From Breviolum minutum Mf 1.05b.01 (lineage: Eukaryota; Sar; Dinophyceae; Suessiales; Symbiodiniaceae), in NCBI GenBank assembly GCA_000507305.1, contig DF239087.1, forward strand, positions 1 to 64,000: DNA of 64,000 nucleotides, in the 5' to 3' direction. The position numbers and the translations under genes were made by a program. The stretch's first letter is position 1, and every line of letters begins with the position of its first letter. Under the pieces are notes generated by a model, which did not search any database, was not told the origin of the DNA, and worked only from the letters and a program-made list of their open reading frames with translations. Shown in pieces: positions 53,201-64,000 of this stretch.

Positions 53201-56200
53201 CTGTGCCACCCAGTGGAAAGGTACCAGGACGATTCTTGGGAGGTCTCCATGGCCTTTTTTTGAGCTGCTTTTGGGGGCTCAGCTGTGCTGTGGGCTCAGC
53301 GTTTTTATTCCTGAAAGTATGGTTTAGTTGGTGGTTTTTCACCAACCCCTTTGAAAAATATGAGTCAAAATGGGTTCATCTTCCCCAAATAGGGGTAAAT
53401 TTAAAAAATATTTGAGTTGCCACCACCCAGTCGTGTACTCAACGGAAAACCTAACATGTGGATCCTCAAAATCAATGTATGGAAGATGTCTTTCCTATGG
53501 AAATGGTTCCCTTTTTGGAAGACATGCTAGTTTTCGGGGGTGTTACTGTTAGGAACGTTGCGTCCCAGAAAAAGTATAAGATCAAGTGGGATACCCAAAA
53601 ACATCACACTATTTCAGAGTCAGGAGAACTTGTCTATTCCAAACCCATTTTTGTGAAGCTACATTTCTTCACAAAAAGATCTGGGAATCTATTTCTCATC
53701 TATCTATATATATATATTGCGCGGTTAAAAACCCTTTTGTGAAACTCCATGAAAATCCATCCACCTCCCGACAATAAAAGCAGCCAACACAATCACTATA
53801 ATCACTCACCACCCCCTAGAAGCATCCTCCAAAACCGTCGTCTCTTGTCGTCGTTTTTCCCGAGATCTCCCAACAATGATCCACGCATGCCACCAACAAG
53901 GCCAGGGAAGGTAATTCCCATGCCAATCTGCAACGAGAAACTCAGAAACTTGAGGGTTTTCAGGCAGGAAAAAAAGGGCGGAGATTCCCAAGGAGATGCA
54001 AAGAAAACAACCGTGAAAAATCACATGACTACCATAAATTTTGGACTGCATGGTTAAACTGCTTCAGTCAACATGAGATTCGCAAGAGTTCAAAACTTCA
54101 TACCTGAACTGCTGAAAACCCTCACTGAATAGAGTCAAATATTAAACCCAGCATCTCCCAAACACTCCCCGGCGGCCCTTGTGTTCATTGGAGGCTCATT
54201 GGTGCAAGATCTCACAAGTCGCTACGAAGATGATGAGTTGGTGAAATATAGTTTCTCCCATGAGTCGGTGATGGCTGCAGTTCAATTGAACATATTTACC
54301 CCGAACCACCTGAAATTCAACGAATTGATACCCATAATACCAATATTTGAAGCCCGAGATACCTTTTGAACACCATCCATTTGTTGGTATCTATGTTAGA
54401 TTTCGAGGGGTGCAAGTTACTTACACAGCATTACTGTACTCAAAATCAAAAGAGTTATTTTTCATGCATAGCAGCTGAATAAAGAATGTTTGAAATAAAA
54501 ACCACCGGACTTCAATGATAACATCCTCAAGTTGGCACCAAAAGAAACCGAGGGGACTTGGACGGACGAGAAGATCTTAACTGTTTTTTTCCACCAACTG
54601 AGGTAGCAAAGGTCACAACAACTTCCAACTAATAGTTCTTGAACCACATCTGTTTCCTTGGAGATGATCTATGAGATCTGTCACTAAACACACGCTGAAA
54701 AAAACGTGGAGCCGGAACCTGCTTTTGTTTTTTTTTCGCATTGCCCATCCAAACCTTTGCGGATACCATTTGTGGGACCCTTTTTGCCCACACACCTCTT
54801 TGTTGGTCTTGGCCAAGCAGGATACTTGAAGAAAATCTAAGATGGATTGCAAGCGCAAATCTGGCGTGGGTCCAAAACGGCCATGACACGTTCACCGTGA
54901 AAGAGACAAGAGTTGACCTGAGGAGTTGCACAAACAACGTACATGCATAAGTGTGTGCCTGTAGCAGTTCAATTCAAACTACACCAACAGTGGACAATTT
55001 GTGAAGTACTTCAATTCAAATCATACCATGCTTGTGTCACCATATGATATGAAGAAACCAATGCTGAACTCACATCTTACTCTTTCAGGAAGTTTTGGAA
55101 GCTTTTACCAGCTTACAAACAAATATACTTTGCACATGTCTGTATAATGCATATATATATATATAGTATACATAAGCATAATGAAAATCCGGAACAGTGA
55201 TGATACTTACTCAACCATGTTTATAATGGGCATCCACTCCAAAACCACTGACAATGTCAGCGGTTTTGTCACGTTGGAGAACCGCTGTGTGAGTGACCTT
55301 AGATTTTTTTCAGCACCTTAGAAGGACTAAATTCAGTAGATAAGGCACAAGCTGAAAAAGGGATTACTAGTTGGTGGTTGAACCAACCCCTTTGAAAAAT
55401 ATTAGTATTAGTCAAATTGGATCATTTCCCCAGGTAGGGGTGAAAATATAAAATATTTGAAACCACCAACTAGGATTATTGTTTGATCTTAACTCAACTC
55501 ATTTATTTGACCCACTGCTAGGATGTCTTGTTGGATGTTCCGGCCAACGGGTTCGCGAAATGCTTCCCCCCTCCAACATCACCAAGAGAGATTCAGTACC
55601 ATTCATTAATTTATATAAGCCCCCATTCAGCGAAAAAAAACATGTTTAAAGGACATGCATCACAAAACCCTTTAAGATCTTTAAGGCACACTGAACAATT
55701 TCCCCAACTTCGAACAATCCGAACTGCCCAACTGCCCGGCACAAACATGACAGGATCACAAACGGCACCATCAGCTATACCTCAGTTTGTCGCCAAAAGG
55801 CTGCAGTTAGCTAGGCACGTTCAAGTGATGATGATGTATACATCGGCTAAAGGGGATCATGATCAAAAATATCGCCGGTACACTTATGTGTTCATACAAA
55901 TATAAACTATATGTACATATTCAAATGTGTATATATATATACACACATAGATAGATATATTATATGTACGCATATGAGCTTTGAATATCTTTTATTTGTG
56001 ATTGGTTGCAAAATAGCTGCTTCTTTTAAGGCAGAAAAGCTCACCATTTTGTTGGGATCAGGAAACAGTCCTCATCCCCTTCACACTGTTGGTTGGATGA
56101 TTGAACTATGAATCTCCTGCACTAAAAAGTCATCTTTTTCCGAATCTTCCTGTGCTGGTGTGGTATCACTCCACCTACCACCACAATCAAACAAAAAAAA

Positions 56201-56413
56201 CAAGAAACATACCCTCCTGGGGAACTAACATATCCCTTTCCCAAGGTATGTTTGAAGATGATGTTCCTTTTCCCGTTTGGTGGGATAGGTGAAACCTCGT
56301 TCCCTGGAGGGTATCCCACAACACACGGCCGTTGGATCTCCTGGGTTTCCCGGGACTGGCGAAGGTGCGCTTCAAGTTATCGTCCGAACAATCCTCCGTC
56401 CGCTTGGCGGGAG
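50297..56413 (-). CDS. Predicted highly fragmented gene, second block of exons
   Basis: Exons 5' to 3': 56325-56413, 55781-55800, 55516-55570, 54939-54958, 54796-54860, 54526-54580, 54226-54274, 53810-53927, 52941-52995, 51258-51315, 50773-50827 and 50297-50349. The best is 53810-53927: acceptor after TCTCGTTGCAG, donor GTGAGT, reading IGMGITFPGLVGGMRGSLLG then a basic KNDDKRRRFWRM; this may be a membrane-associated or glycine-rich loop segment. 51258-51315 (ALCSEWPKVATLQQAGLEN) and 56325-56413 (RTEDCSDDNLKRTFASPGK) are also convincing GC islands. Exons 52941-52995 and 54526-54580 need GA donors and 50297-50349 a GC donor (GCAAGA). Function unknown. Confidence 0.42.
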
Positions 56414-56432
56414 CTAAGAGGATAGGGAATAG

Positions 56433-56560
56433 GATGGATGGATGGATGGATGGATGGATGATGCCATCAACCAACAATCTTAACATCAATCAACTAAGCA
56501 ATGGGGTTCCTTATCATCAACCAACCAGTGGTTTATTAATGTTTACTATGGAAAAGGAAC

Positions 56561-56625
<65 letters not shown>

Positions 56626-56632
56626 CTGATGC

Positions 56633-56678
<46 letters not shown>

Positions 56679-56755
56679 AATGATGATGATGCTGCTGATG
56701 ATGATGGTGATGGTGATGGTGATGGTGATGGTGATGGTGCTGGCGATGGTGATGA
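56433..56755. repeat. (GGAT)n and (GAT)n microsatellites
   Basis: Six to seven GGAT units at 56433-56461, then a GAT/ATG tract of about 195 bases at 56559-56755 with some GCT and GGT units. The poly-Met and poly-His frames are artefacts of the repeat. Degenerate GAT-rich sequence continues to about 56930. Confidence 0.92.
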
Positions 56756-57084
56756 CGGATGATGAATAGTATCATCATTATCATATATTATGATGAATAG
56801 GGTGATTATGATAATGATGAGGATATGATGAATAGGGTGATTATGATAATGATGAGGAGGAGGATGTTAATGATTGATGATGCATGATAGATGATGGATG
56901 ATGGATGATGAATGACAGATGATGTATCAGTCGTCATCTTCAAGAAAACTATGTTGGTGTATGTGCTATCTATCTATCATATATAAATCATAAATATATT
57001 GTAAACATAAATATCAAACCTACACACAGATTTTTCTCAAAGAACCACCCAATGGCTCCAAACATCTCTAAAGTTAACGTTTAC

Positions 57085-60000
57085 AATAACGCCGCCGCCT
57101 GTCGATTGATTTGCAGACCCTTCCGGAAGAGCCGGAAAAAAGCGAATTGATCTCAGCCGCAGAGGGGCGTGCCGGCGCAAAGGCTGAGCGAGGAGAGCGC
57201 TTTTGTTTTTTGACGTTTTTTTCCCCCGTTGGGATTTTTTTTCACCAAAAAAACACCAATTCAACAACTTCGCGTTTCGGCCACAACAAAAAGAAGAAGC
57301 AGTTTGGGAGAAAGTTGTTTTTCCCCCAATTTCCTCCAAAAATCAAATAGACATGGTTAAAGCATTGGAACCTCAAAAAAAAATAATTGACCTTTGGAAA
57401 ACATGGAAAATCATCTGCTACCAAACCCTCCATAATTTCCAACACACTTAGTTTTCCGGGGGTTGCAGTGATAACATGTTTTCTTTTTAGAGGTAAATCC
57501 AAACAGCTCGTTGGAAAAATCAAAATTGTGTAGACTTTTTTTCCAGGGTGACATCTCCTGTTGGTCGGGTGAAACAATCTGACGGAAATGTTCGATGCGT
57601 GATGTGGATATCTTTGATGTTGCTGATATACCCTCCAGGGAATTAACATATCCCGCTGATAAGGCATATTTGAAGATGATTTGCCTTGTTCCCAGGTGGG
57701 ATATGTTAGTTTCCTGGAGGGTATCTGTTCATTGTTGTCTTTCACTTGAGGTTCTTTTTTGAATATTGCGATAGTATTGTATATGGACATGAACTTGTGA
57801 ACAAGGAAATATATAGATTCGATATGAAACCATCTGGAGTAGATATCTCAAACATCTTTCAATTGATGGAGATTCTCTAACGGGCCGGGTGAATTATGGT
57901 AAGTACATAAATCAAAATTCCTGAAATGTTGGGTCATTTTGGCGGTGCTTCCCCACTACAAACTACCTTTTTTGGGGGGGAGGGAGTTGGAATCCGTCTC
58001 GTGACATGACAACAAGGCGTGATTTTAGATGTTGATACTGTCAATGGCTTAAAATACTACACGGCAGTGTAAGTGTGGTAGCTTACACCCTGGAAATTAA
58101 CATGGTGCCAAAAAATCACCTATTTCCACAGGAAAATCATCTAGCAAACCTCCACTGCTATGTTCCATGTTAATTTTTCATGGGTGTATCCCCTTTCAGG
58201 CGTGTTCATGTATATCGCTGGTGATGATCATCAACTGCCATCAATCCTCAAGTGTAACTTCCCTTTTTGTATACAATCCAACACCAATCGCAGGTGTTGG
58301 GAGAACCCATAAGCTTCCACACCAATCGCATCGGTAGCCTGACCCCATGTGTTAAAAAGTGTCCATTTTTCAAGCTGAAGAGTCGGGGAACACCCATGTT
58401 GTAGTCCAAGGGTCTTTGTTTGCTTCATCTGAAACCTGAAACTTACGTTTGAACAAAGATCTGGCATGAAACGTGGATTGGACTCCAAATCACCAGTGAA
58501 TTTCAGACTTGGAAACTTGGAAACTTTTAGTACTGGTTATTTTTTTTTGGCAGCCATACACCAAAGGGGATGCTTTTTTAGGCCGTCCCTTCAATAATAT
58601 GTCAAAATCAATTTCGTGCATCTTCAAAACTTTTGCACGACTCCACTCTTGACGAATGAAACAACTGAAAATGGTAGCTTCCATCCAACAATCATGGTCT
58701 AGCCAAAAGGATCCATGTATGGTATATTTACCTACATTTACCATAAAAATTGACCAAATGTAGGTAAATATACCATACATGGATCCTATGGGTAGGTACT
58801 TCCAGGTGACATTACTAGGTGGGGTTTTCAGCCCGTTTGAAAAATATGTGCCACGCTTGGATCAACAGTTGTTTGCTTCCTGATGCAGAGGCTATCATAT
58901 CGTACCCCCATCAATTCCAATTCATATACCAATTTCATGATTTCCCACAGGGGAAAATGACGGGATGACTTTGATGAGAGGCAAGATTCCTAGGGTTCGG
59001 TTCTATCACCACTAGAGATCCTGTGCTGAGATCTGGTGTGAGTCTCAAAACCCATGATCCAAGAGTCTATTTGGTACAATATCCTACTAGTACTAAACTC
59101 AATCAATGTCGGTACAGCTAAAATACTAAAATGTTTAAAGGTCCAGCCACCCCCTATATACACTATACAAACACGAACATTTATTTGTTTTTTCGACTGG
59201 GTGGCTGAAGCATCCAACAACAAATCTTTGATGTCCATACCCTTCATGATCACCTGAGAATGATCATTACTTATCATGGCCAGGGATATCATGATATTGT
59301 TCGAGCCACTTGTGGGTGTGTGTGTGTATATATATATATTATCAAAACTAACATGACTGGCTGGAAAATCTCCATGTTCAATAGGAAATTTAGATCTTCA
59401 TTCATGGTGGATTTTCGAGCCAGTCAGGCTAGCTTTCGGTGGAATTAACTTTATTCACCCCAACTAAATACAGCCATGAGACCCAGCAAGAACGGTGAAA
59501 ACATGAGAATTGGTTCAATTCAAAATCTGGCCAAATTGACCATGAGCAACGTACACCCCTGAAAATTAACGGCTGGAACCTAAAACTCCCCAAATTGAAA
59601 AGGAAAAACATCTTCAAAACATTCCTTTTTGGGCTCCATGGTGTTCCATGTTAATTTTCTGGGGTATATGTTGCTTAGCACGATATGACATTTTTTTTGT
59701 ATAGCATGAATAGCCCTGCAAGATTTCAATCTACCAATCTCAAAAATTGCCAGGGCTGCTTACATGATGAACTGTCAAAAGTGACTGACAGGTTGATACG
59801 GATTCAATATGAAATACATAGAATACATTCAATATGAGACAAGGCGATATACTGTCTAAGCCCGACATATGAAACAACCAGCTGAATTGTTTCTTTGGGA
59901 TGCTTACAAAAATCACACCCCCAAAAAAGTGGTGTGTTCTGGTTGGGCTTGGGGCACCCGGAATTCCATTTTTCAGAGAGATTCTTCCAGGATAAAACAC

Positions 60001-63000
60001 AAAGGCCCAAACCACCAATCAACCACTTCGATATTTACCCCATTTTGTATGGTTGTTAATGAGCATAGTGATCATGAGCATAGCAATTCGTAGGATTCGT
60101 CCAGTTGTAGATAGCAAGTATCACCCCCATTTACTATCCACTTAAATTTCGTAGGTCCCGATTGTCCAAGTAGGTGATATACACAAAGTTCAGAGAAAAC
60201 ATTCATGCTGACAAGAAATGCCTCTGGAAGTGCTTTGATCCTGTCTTCAACCTGCGGCCAGGGCCAGATTGTGAGAACTACAAAGGTTTTGAGCTATACA
60301 GCTATACATCTATAGATTCAAAAAAATTCTGTAACTTCTGACGGTTGCCAATTAAGCATTAAGGGATAGTGGATTAATCCACCCTGTAACGAAACCATTT
60401 GGCACCCAAACTGGAAGGCCAAACGGTCTGTATGTACAGATCAATCCATTGTTTTTAAAGGTGAGATCCGCCGCCTTCCAAAGTGAGTTTCATTCTTGAG
60501 GATATATTACCACCCAAAAAATGAACAAATGTCCTCTGAAAAGGGACCATTTTTAAAAAAATACAGTACATGTCATCTTCGAATCATCAAGTTTCGGAGG
60601 ATATGTTTGTTTCAGGTCTTGGAGTATCCACTTGTCTTCCATTCAAAATTCCCATTGTTTGACCCATGAAGCTCAATGACTGAAGTGTTTTCGCAAGTGA
60701 TGAATGGCTTAAAAAATGGACACGAGAACCTATTAAATGGCACCTTGCGCAAAACTTCTGAAAGGTCCAAAACATGCAATCATTGCTTGGTGTGTTTGGT
60801 GTTTTTCAATACCCTAGGGATCCAATCACCTTCTGAGAATGGTAACGGCACCTAAATACCTTGCTGAGGAGGTGATTATACACACCAATCATCATCTGAT
60901 AAGGTGATTGGATCCCTAGGGAATAGTTTTTTATTCAAAGATAAGGGGACGTGTCATCATTTTGGTAAAAAAACTTGATGTGCCTGGTTGGGTCTTAAGC
61001 CCAATCGCCGGAGCGCCGTGCGCACGGCGCGGCCCACCTGAAGCTTCAAGTTTTGGGTAGAAAAAAACGAAAGGACTACCTGGAACCCGAAACAACCGTT
61101 TATGTAAAGAAATTTGGTGTTTAATGGATATTTGGTGAAACAATCCTAAACAAACCTAAACCAGCCTAATGTTTTTAATGGGTGGAAATGGTGAAACAAC
61201 CATTTCCTACGTAAAGATTTGGTTCATCATCCAATTGAAACGACCATTTATAAATGGATGGCCATCAGGTCCCAGGTAAGAATTACAATGATGATATACA
61301 GCAAAGAATAGTGTCCAGGTTTTACAGGAAATAATTGAGAACAATAGTTGATTATATCATATATCATTATTGTCACTATTACACCCCGGAAGATTAACAT
61401 GGAACCTACGAATCAACCATTTAGAAAGGAAAATGATCTTCCAAACCTCCATTTAGAAAGGTCCATGTTAATCTTCCAGGGTGTATCTAGACTTTTTTGT
61501 TGGGTTCTGTCAAAACACTTTAACAGTGAATCATGAAGGCTACTGAAATAGTGACCACGATCACTGTTGCAGGGTTTAGGCAGGCCCTAGTTACACCCTT
61601 GAAAACTAACATATCCCGTCCCGTGAAAATTGATGGTTGAAAATGAACTTTCCTTTTGAAATGGTCCCGTCTTTGGGGTCATGCTAATTTCCGGGGGGGT
61701 ATACAAAATGATCATCTTTGCCAATCTGTGATGCATCTTATTAGCAAAGAAAGCCACAACAAAAACATGACTAAGTTGGTGATTGAGACATCAGCCATCC
61801 ACTGGACAAATATCTTGGTTAGATTGCATTGACCGGGTCGAAAAAATACATTCGGTAAAACTAACAGTTCGCCCCTGAAAATAGGCCATCCCAAAAGGAA
61901 ATGTGTATTCCAACTATGCATTTTCAGGTGCTATGTTAGTTTCACGGAGGGTAAGACTTGTTTGAAAAACCACACTCAACCACCACGATCATCTCATCAT
62001 CGTTCAAGTCAGCTAACCAATGTACATCTGACTCAAACATCCTTTCTCAAAAAACTCCACCAATTCCACCAGATTGCTGTTTTGGTTTATAAAGGCTTCC
62101 TCTAAAAACATATTTAAATACATACGCAATATAGGCATATATAGGTAGTATCATGCCATATCATGCCGCTTAAATTCCCTAAACAACCAGCCTCAATTGG
62201 TCGCTGCTAAACGCAGATACATCTTCCACCGTATCCACCTCCCGATCCGACGTGCCTCCGACAACACCTAGCAGCCATCGCTGAGAATGGGAAAAAAACT
62301 CACTGATTCGTGGCTAAAGTTTGTCAAAGATGAGACAAATAACTCAAATCATACATGTCCTTCATAGATCCTCTTGTCTGAAAATACTCTTCGTGATGTA
62401 TATATATATATATTATCTATATGATTCTGCCTGAATTTCATGAAATAAACGGATAAAATCAAAACATCAAGTACAAACACCACTGGTACTACCTTTAGAA
62501 AATATGCTCAGAAACTACTGAAGCGACTTATATATCTGCCTCAATTGACACATCAGTTCAGCTCCTTCACATACCCTGATATCAATAAGATACCATGGAA
62601 ACCGTAACAAATTACAAGAATGCAATGTGTCGAAAAAAAGGGACCACACTCTGAAGTTGGTGGTTTCAACCATTGAAACATATTAATCAAATTGGATCAT
62701 TTAGCAAGGATCGGGGTGAAACTTTAAAAATGAAACCACCAACCAGCACTATATAGGCAGGGATCATGATACAAATTCAATACTTCATACCTTGATAATC
62801 GGTGAAGTAAAATCTTACTGCAGAGGTGAAAAATCAATGCTTTCACCAGGTTTGTTCCCTTCTATTCTCCCAAGCAAGGTCATGTTGAAGAAGTGTTCAA
62901 ATGTTCAACATACATACCTCCCTCAACAATGAAATATGCCAAACTTTATGAGTTTAACCAAATCAAAAAAACATGACTCTTTAATACAGTATATCGTTTT

Positions 63001-63195
63001 CTTTGATGGAACGCTCGGCATGCGATGCATGTAAAACCGCTGGTCCATGTATCGGGAAAACGGTAGCCTGGTCGATAGGTCGAGTGTCCCGCAGCTTTCC
63101 TTGAGAAACAAAGGACAACCACTCCTGGTGCGACCGGCGCGGATCCCACGGTTTTCCGGACCCGGAGCCCTAGCGAAATCCCCAATGAGATCATC
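57085..63195 (-). CDS. Predicted highly fragmented gene, 5' block of exons
   Basis: Exons 5' to 3': 63135-63195, 63002-63067, 62239-62280, 61001-61037, 60744-60757, 60632-60679, 60205-60251, 59908-59983, 59198-59253, 58562-58664, 58285-58338 and 57085-57199. The chain opens in phase 2, so at least one earlier exon is missing. Convincing parts: RWLLGVVGGTSDRE (62239-62280, acceptor CCATTCTCAG, donor GTGGAT), ATDAIGVEAYGFSQHLRL (58285-58338), KMHEIDFDILLKGRPKKASP (58562-58664) and the Arg/Ser-rich 57085-57199 (donor GTAAAC). Between 62280 and 60205 the peptide is helical and charged (VGRAVRTALRRLEVLRKS, GILNGRQVEDRIKALPEA). A GC donor is used at 61001 and GA donors at 60205 and 63002. Together with the three blocks to the left this gives about 950 codons. 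Confidence 0.42.
58709..58788. repeat. Family E palindrome (representative copy)
   Basis: A near-perfect 80-base palindrome: GGATCCATGTATGGTATATT, then TACCTACATTTACC, a short centre, then the reverse complement. Related copies at about 18771-18812 (half), 35328-35383, 40471-40552 and 42472-42537. It could form a strong hairpin in RNA or single-stranded DNA. Confidence 0.8.
60812..60921. repeat. 110-bp inverted-repeat MITE, copy 2 (family A)
   Basis: Ends CCCTAGGGATCCAATCACCT and AGGTGATTGGATCCCTAGGG are perfect inverted copies. ATA lies directly before and AATA directly after, compatible with a 3-base duplication. Inverted relative to the 30651-30760 copy but of the same length. Confidence 0.88.
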
Positions 63196-64000
63196 CTGTG
63201 GTTGTTTCAAAAAAAAGGTGGATCCTTATGCCATGATGTATGAGGTTCAATGAGTGGATCCTCGCAATGCTTTAGAATAGTTAATCCGAATATAACTTGG
63301 CAAGATGAAACATCACCAATAAATCCCAAAAACAACCAGGGGTTCCTTTTGTTTTTCATTGCTCAAGTTGCGGGAGGGAATCTACACAAAAAGGGAAGAT
63401 AGAAGGTGTGGAGTCTTCCAACTAAGTCCGTGGTTGCGCCCAATGTAAAGAAAATATGCTGCATATGCGCAAGTCAAATTGAATATGAAGGATGTTTATA
63501 GATTTTCAACCCAAAAAAGAATCTTTGAAACCACCACTGAGAAAATTATGTCTAAAAAAATGGATTTCATAGTTTGACCTATCCATATAAAATCGTGGAC
63601 TAGTTTTTGTTGAGCCCCAAGGCTATACTATTGGGATGGTAGAAACAGGATGGGGTGTGAGATGCGAGCAGTTTAGGCAGCGAATAGTTATTTAACTCCC
63701 ATACAAATAGGAAGGCATTTGCACGATTGATTATTGATTTAAGGTTTTTGGCATTAGGATGCTGTTTGCATCATTTATACTTCCATATACTTCCCATATT
63801 TTTTTCGTGCCAACCTATGAAAAAATGCTTGGACTAGTTGCTTGTAAAGGAAAAGAAGCCTAAGTCTTGGAGGATGTTTTTTTGCATCAAAAGAGTCACC
63901 TTAATCTAAATTGGCAAATTCTGTGCCTTCAAAAAAACACTGGGCTGAGATTCAGAAAAGATACTGTATTAAAACACAAACTAACACAGCGAACACTTTA
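63196..64000. other. Right-edge sequence without a supported gene
   Basis: AT-rich. I found no exon here that continues the fragmented minus-strand gene in the required phase (leftover of two bases). The missing 5' exon may be here in a form I could not recognise, or beyond the window. Confidence 0.4.

Noticed and set aside
56332..56784. Poly-Met and poly-His frames
   Set aside because: These come from the GAT microsatellite.
1..64000. tRNA, rRNA, spliced-leader RNA genes and CRISPR arrays
   Set aside because: No cloverleaf-like or rRNA-like segments, no full dinoflagellate spliced-leader sequence and no regularly spaced direct repeats were seen.

Overview
The window looks like nuclear DNA of a dinoflagellate, most likely a coral symbiont of the Symbiodiniaceae. 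Four things point there: protein-coding GC-rich islands cut into very many short exons with GT, GC and GA donor sites; a plastid protein leader with a signal peptide followed by an FVPP motif; Ty1/copia and LINE elements that both carry DNA-methyltransferase-like modules; and dense microsatellites plus short palindromic repeats. No bacterial operons, rRNA, tRNA or CRISPR array are visible.

Layout. (1) 1-8.1 kb, minus strand: a Ty1/copia retrotransposon (gag, aspartic protease, a methyltransferase-like domain, integrase, reverse transcriptase, RNase H) with an N gap and two frame breaks, followed by an extra ORF that runs off the left edge. (2) 9.7-17.4 kb, minus strand: a hand-spliced gene of at least 14 short exons ending in a Lys/Asp-rich tail; one of its introns holds a 200-bp CAA/CAG tract. 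(3) 17.8-18.9 kb and 20.5-32.9 kb, minus strand: two copies of a three-exon nuclear gene for a small thylakoid membrane protein, possibly PetL of cytochrome b6f. The second copy has a 10.5-kb second intron because a LINE lies in it in antisense orientation. (4) 20.9-30.0 kb, plus strand: that LINE. Its ORF1 contains a complete-looking C5 cytosine DNA methyltransferase and a C-terminal coiled coil. Its ORF2 contains APE endonuclease, reverse transcriptase, a CCHC knuckle and RNase H. The two ORFs share one reading frame and are separated by a single TGA. (5) 33.5-34.9 kb: candidate exons of another minus-strand gene. (6) 36.9-63.2 kb, minus strand: a chain of about 45 phase-compatible short exons, best read as one very fragmented gene or two adjacent ones, of unknown function.

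The most notable system is the methyltransferase-bearing LINE, a type reported for Symbiodinium, here caught inside an intron of a duplicated plastid-protein gene and close to a second retroelement with a degenerate methyltransferase-like domain. Introns and spacers are filled with short inverted-repeat (MITE-like) families.

Limits: splice models were made by eye. Junctions were chosen partly because they keep the frame, so the two long gene models are hypotheses. The thylakoid-protein gene is much firmer because two copies can be compared.
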